Positions 6,813-9,369 of a DNA stretch of 9,369 nt are shown here, one piece after another. Made by a program: the position numbers and the translations under genes. The DNA is from Nitrososphaeraceae archaeon (GTDB lineage: Archaea; Thermoproteota; Nitrososphaeria; Nitrososphaerales; Nitrososphaeraceae). The first letter of the stretch is position 1. Every line of letters starts with the position of its first letter. The stretch covers positions 1 through 9,369 of the forward strand of contig JAREAJ010000029.1 in NCBI GenBank assembly GCA_029240395.1, in the 5' to 3' direction. Below the pieces are notes generated by a model that was not told the DNA's origin, made no database searches, and saw nothing but the letters and a program-made list of their open reading frames with translations.

Positions 6813-6821
6813 AAAAACAAA
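6813..6821 (-). terminator. Possible U-tract terminator for the tRNA-Gln transcript
   Basis: On the minus strand this reads TTTGTTTTT, about 70 bases past the tRNA 3' end. Archaeal RNA polymerase can stop at U-tracts without a hairpin. Immediately downstream at 6801-6812 lies a small inverted repeat (GCCA-AAGT-TGGC). No other U-tract occurs between it and the tRNA. Confidence 0.3.
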
Positions 6822-6888
6822 TCTCCAATATAGCAATCATGCGAATTTTCTTCGGCGCTGCCTGTAGAACGGACCTAGAACATACTAC

Positions 6889-6983
6889 TAGCCCGGCCCA
6901 GATTCGAACTGGGGTCAAAGGCTCCAAAGGCCTCTATGCTTGGCCACTACAATCGGCGGAACTTAGGCGTTCTCTACCGGGCT
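6889..6983 (-). tRNA. tRNA-Gln (anticodon UUG) with a 22-base D-arm intron
   Basis: The fold was read by hand. Acceptor strands AGCCCGG (6977-6983) and CCGGGCT (6890-6896) pair at all seven positions, including A1-U72, the pair typical of archaeal tRNA-Gln used by the GatDE amidotransferase. The anticodon arm is GAGGC-CTTTGGA-GCCTT, with UUG at 6925-6927. The T arm is CCCAG-TTCGAAT-CTGGG, with no mismatch. The D stem (GTGT with GCAT) forms only if 22 bases after position 10 are removed, leaving U8-A9-G10-U11-G12-U13-A14. The mature tRNA is then 73 bases with a four-base variable loop. CCA is not encoded. The first ten bases overlap the end of the DUF354 coding region on the same strand. A TATA box at 7013-7020 could start transcription about seven bases upstream. 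Confidence 0.92.
6952..6973 (-). other. Predicted intron of tRNA-Gln, between positions 10 and 11
   Basis: These 22 bases must be removed for a normal D arm. Their ends also fit a relaxed bulge-helix-bulge, the substrate of the archaeal tRNA splicing endonuclease. Exon bases C5-G6-G7-U8 (6976-6979) pair with intron GCCG (6954-6957). The three-base bulges are A9-G10-A and A-U-U11, each cut after the second base. Inside the intron, GAAC (6969-6972) pairs with GTTC (6959-6962) around a six-base loop. One C (6958) is unpaired, and there is no outer exon helix, so the motif is relaxed. Confidence 0.8.
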
Positions 6984-8104
6984 TCCCGGGCATTCTTAGT
7001 ATCAGTTCTTAACTTTATAATGTTATCTTCGTTGGTCAGCAGTGAAAGGAGCTTCTCTATGGGGTCTTCCATCTCTTTTACTGCTCGAGTCGCTTTCCTG
7101 AGTTGCTTGGCAGCGTAGTTATGATTGATAGCTAAATTTCTGGTTATTCTTTCTAGGTCTTCAGGCCCCGAAGCTTTTACTATTAATCCGCGTGAGAGAA
7201 GATATTTTTCCACATAAAAGCTTGAGGGCGCTATTGAGATAGTAGGCTTGCCTAAGAGCGCTGCCTCTGCGGTCATTGTACCGCCCGCCCCTATGAAAAT
7301 GTCGGACTGAGATATCAGCGCAAGGCCATCTACAATTTCTGGAATCACAGTAACCTTGCCAGGATACCTGTTTAAAATAAGAGCCTTTTGGTCGTCGTAT
7401 CTGCATAATATGAAAAAATTTGCGATATCGGAGAGATTATTTATTAGCCTGTCCAACATCTTCACGGTGACACCCGTAGGCTGCTTAAAGGCGATATAGG
7501 AGGCTTGGGCTTCTTCCATCCTCACTAAAATGGTCTTTTTCGATATATTATGGCCTTTTTTATGTGGGAAATAATTTGTGCCCGAGCGTCCGAGCGTACC
7601 TTTCGGAAATCTTCTTAACCAAGCAATAGGATCTAACCCTCGGTATCTAATGATACTCCTTCTGGAGACTCCGTATCTTATCCATGATGTATACGGTATA
7701 ATCCACGGACATAATAATAAGTCAAGGAGCGGGACGGAAAGTTTGGCAACCGCGTCGGCATGAGGAGAATCATTGAAGCCAATACTTCTTATTCCTAGTC
7801 CAAATGCTACTCGGCACGCCTCAGGAGATGAAAACGATATTGTAACATCTGGTTTAAACGCGCTAATTATTTCTGTTAGCTTCATTATCCTATTAGCACT
7901 TTGCCACAACTTTTGAGATTTCTCCGCCCCCCCGTGCTTTCCAACCACCATGAGGTCAATTTTCTTCAGACGAGCTAGGTCATTTGCCTCGCGGTATTCT
8001 CTAGAGGTACACAATAGTTCGTGACCTTGTTCTCTCAGCATTTCAACGGCGGGTTTGAAAAACATAACCTGTTTAGGAGTCAATATATCAAACCAAACTT
8101 TCAA
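6974..8104 (-). CDS. DUF354 family protein, GT-B/UDP-GlcNAc 2-epimerase-like fold
   Basis: A 376-residue protein from the TTG at 8104. DUF354 proteins are uncharacterised archaeal and bacterial proteins resembling GT-B glycosyltransferases and UDP-GlcNAc 2-epimerases; a role in cell-surface sugar chemistry is inferred. The N-terminal domain begins KVWFDILTPKQVMFFKP, the usual family start, and continues to about 170. The C-terminal nucleotide-binding domain has the MurG/epimerase-like GAGGTMTAEAALLGKPTIS at 272-290. TTG at 8104 is preferred to ATG at 8215, because the 37 extra residues are not family-like and the longer frame would overlap the divergent gene. No signal peptide is seen. The stop codon TAG (6974-6976) and the preceding codons lie within the tRNA-Gln gene. 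The nucleotide-sugar dehydrogenase-like gene is divergent across a 103-base gap in which I see no clear TATA box. Fold is secure; activity is unknown. Confidence 0.82.
   Translation of the reverse strand: MKVWFDILTPKQVMFFKPAVEMLREQGHELLCTSREYREANDLARLKKIDLMVVGKHGGAEKSQKLWQSANRIMKLTEIISAFKPDVTISFSSPEACRVAFGLGIRSIGFNDSPHADAVAKLSVPLLDLLLCPWIIPYTSWIRYGVSRRSIIRYRGLDPIAWLRRFPKGTLGRSGTNYFPHKKGHNISKKTILVRMEEAQASYIAFKQPTGVTVKMLDRLINNLSDIANFFILCRYDDQKALILNRYPGKVTVIPEIVDGLALISQSDIFIGAGGTMTAEAALLGKPTISIAPSSFYVEKYLLSRGLIVKASGPEDLERITRNLAINHNYAAKQLRKATRAVKEMEDPIEKLLSLLTNEDNIIKLRTDTKNAREAR
7013..7020 (-). promoter_or_regulatory. TATA box for tRNA-Gln inside the DUF354 coding region
   Basis: The minus strand reads TTATAAAG. 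Its predicted start site is near 6990, giving a leader of about seven bases before the tRNA at 6983, normal for archaeal tRNA genes. It lies within the DUF354 codons for Asn-Ile-Ile-Lys-Leu, so the element serves as coding sequence and probable promoter. Confidence 0.5.
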
Positions 8105-8207
8105 AACTATTGAAGGTAAGACTTCGTAAGAAAAAACCTTTTCTTTAACCTCTCTTTCATAGCTGAGGGGGAAGAGATATGCGGCGTCGGGTAGGTCTAG
8201 ATTTGCT

Positions 8208-9368
8208 ATGAGCAACGATAGCTCTAAAAATACCGTTGTCTATGGGCTCAGCACGGAGGGATATCAAGTTGCCTCATCGTTGGCAATTAGGGGCTATAAG
8301 GTGTCTCTAGTCGATGAGGCGGCCAGGATGGCCATTACTCTTAAACCAGAGATCGCAAGCTCATATGCGAATGTTTCGTCTCTTATGGAGGATGAGCCAC
8401 TACTATCCCTAGAGCCCATAGATCTTGCTGTTAAGGACGCCTCCTACGTATTCTTTGCACCAAAGATTAGAAAAGTAGGTCAAGATGCAAAAGCTGATTG
8501 CCAAATAAAATTGCGAGATGCTATTCGTGCTCTGGGCAAGGGTTGCTCGGTTATATACTGTCTTCCTACAGGTATTGGCGGGAACTCTGAAAATATAGCC
8601 ATGATAGAGCATGTTACCGGCCTATCAGCAAATAGCGATTTTCACTATTATTACATACCATTGACGACAAGCAATCCGTTTCCTAAGGAGGTCATAGTGG
8701 GATCCACGGACCCAGTGAATAATTCAGATATTTCCAAACTTCTGACCCATCAAAATATGTTTGAAAAACTGACCGTGGTCGACGTCGCTTCTGCGGAATT
8801 TATACACGCTATAAAAGTATTGAACCTATATAGCGGAACTGCAAGCGTGCTGGAGATCTTTAAGCATGCACGAGGTAACAACATCGGCGAGGGAGCCTAC
8901 GGGTTATTCACAGACATTTTTCTCGACGACATTTCGGATGGTCTTTACGATCTAAGAGCAATCAGCGCATCTCTTACTGGGGCTGGTCCCTTGATGTACC
9001 TCGTAAACGGGACCATAAAAGCTACTGAGGGTTATGTCAAGCATTTAATAGACCGCATTCGAGATACTCTCAAGAATAGGGATCTTAAAGCTAGTAGGAC
9101 TAAAGTCGTGGTGGCATGGACGCTGGATGTAAACGAGATGAGAGGAGACAAGATCGAATTAATGCACTCTCTTGAATCTAGACTCAAGGATTATATCGGA
9201 GACGTGGAACTACAGTACGGTTCTAAACTAGAGTTGTACCCCTCTGACAAGACCGTCGTAATCGTTGCCTGTTCGAAGTATGACCTTAACCATATTCAGA
9301 CCAAAAGTAATAATGTTTCCGATGCAATACTAATGCAAGCGAACCCTGCGTGTCATATAGTCGGGTGA
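8208..9368 (+). CDS. Diverged nucleotide-sugar (UDP-glucose/GDP-mannose) dehydrogenase-like protein
   Basis: A complete 386-residue protein; TGA ends one base before the window edge. A Rossmann NAD-binding region opens it (VVYGLSTEGYQVASSLAIRG at 10-29, then KVSLVDE). A helical middle resembles the dehydrogenase dimer domain (AEFIHAIKVLN at 196-206). A C-terminal part recalls the UDP-binding domain (KVVVAWTLDVNEMRGD at 299-314, where active enzymes have a DxRESP-like motif). Key catalytic features look absent: the AExxK lysine position is His200, and LTGAGPLMYL at 256-265 stands where GGxCxPxD with the catalytic Cys is expected. At 386 residues it is shorter than usual (about 420-450). It may therefore be an inactive or repurposed relative. 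It starts at ATG 8208, with only a weak AGGT (8193-8196) upstream. It is divergent from the DUF354 gene, suggesting a shared glycan role. Family assignment is moderate; no activity should be assumed. Confidence 0.62.
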   Translation: MSNDSSKNTVVYGLSTEGYQVASSLAIRGYKVSLVDEAARMAITLKPEIASSYANVSSLMEDEPLLSLEPIDLAVKDASYVFFAPKIRKVGQDAKADCQIKLRDAIRALGKGCSVIYCLPTGIGGNSENIAMIEHVTGLSANSDFHYYYIPLTTSNPFPKEVIVGSTDPVNNSDISKLLTHQNMFEKLTVVDVASAEFIHAIKVLNLYSGTASVLEIFKHARGNNIGEGAYGLFTDIFLDDISDGLYDLRAISASLTGAGPLMYLVNGTIKATEGYVKHLIDRIRDTLKNRDLKASRTKVVVAWTLDVNEMRGDKIELMHSLESRLKDYIGDVELQYGSKLELYPSDKTVVIVACSKYDLNHIQTKSNNVSDAILMQANPACHIVG

Positions 9369-9369
9369 T

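Noticed and set aside
6736..6888. Gap between argH and tRNA-Gln, searched for a box C/D RNA or small gene.
   Set aside because: No paired C (RUGAUGA) and D (CUGA) boxes and no convincing coding frame; only a weak minus-strand U-tract and a four-base-pair inverted repeat.
8105..8215. A longer DUF354 frame starting at ATG 8215, overlapping the divergent gene by eight bases.
   Set aside because: The 37 extra residues do not resemble the family; the conserved start KVWFDILTPKQ follows a TTG at 8104.

Overview
The window looks like ordinary chromosome from a Nitrososphaerota (Thaumarchaeota) archaeon. The Sm-like protein gene sits directly next to ribosomal protein eL37, promoters look like archaeal TATA boxes, and SdhA, the Sm-like protein and the small DUF59 protein carry features I associate with thaumarchaeal homologues. 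One tRNA gene carries a short archaeal-type intron. The phylum call comes from remembered family features, not a search. I see no transposon, prophage, CRISPR array or defence island.

Layout. 1-663 (+) is the 3' part of a creatininase/ArfB-family metalloenzyme gene, cut by the left edge. 698-1162 (+) is a promoter followed by the Sm-like protein and eL37, a two-gene RNA/ribosome unit. 1230-4684 (+) is a succinate dehydrogenase (complex II) operon in the order sdhA-sdhC-sdhD-sdhB, with abutting or overlapping genes. It encodes the flavoprotein, two three-helix membrane anchors and the three-cluster iron-sulfur subunit, joining the TCA cycle to the quinone pool. 4797-5117 (-) is a DUF59/SufT-like iron-sulfur assembly protein convergent with sdhB. 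It shares a compact divergent promoter region with argH (5248-6735, +), the last enzyme of arginine synthesis. 6889-6983 (-) is tRNA-Gln(UUG). 6974-8104 (-) is a DUF354 GT-B-fold protein whose stop codon lies inside the tRNA gene. 8208-9368 (+) is a diverged nucleotide-sugar dehydrogenase-like protein transcribed away from the DUF354 gene; the two may form a surface-glycan pair.

The most interesting part is 6952-7020. The tRNA-Gln gene has a 22-base intron between positions 10 and 11 in the D arm. The cut sites predicted from a bulge-helix-bulge fold agree exactly with those needed to restore the tRNA. The first exon (10 bases) is also the last coding bases and the stop codon of the DUF354 gene, and a probable tRNA promoter lies inside that coding region. 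The second notable point is sdhA: no ATG, GTG or TTG exists between the upstream in-frame stop and its FAD-binding motif, so it must start at CTG, read through a TAG, or carry a sequence error. No gene-free stretch exceeds 300 bases; the longest gaps are about 110-155 bases.
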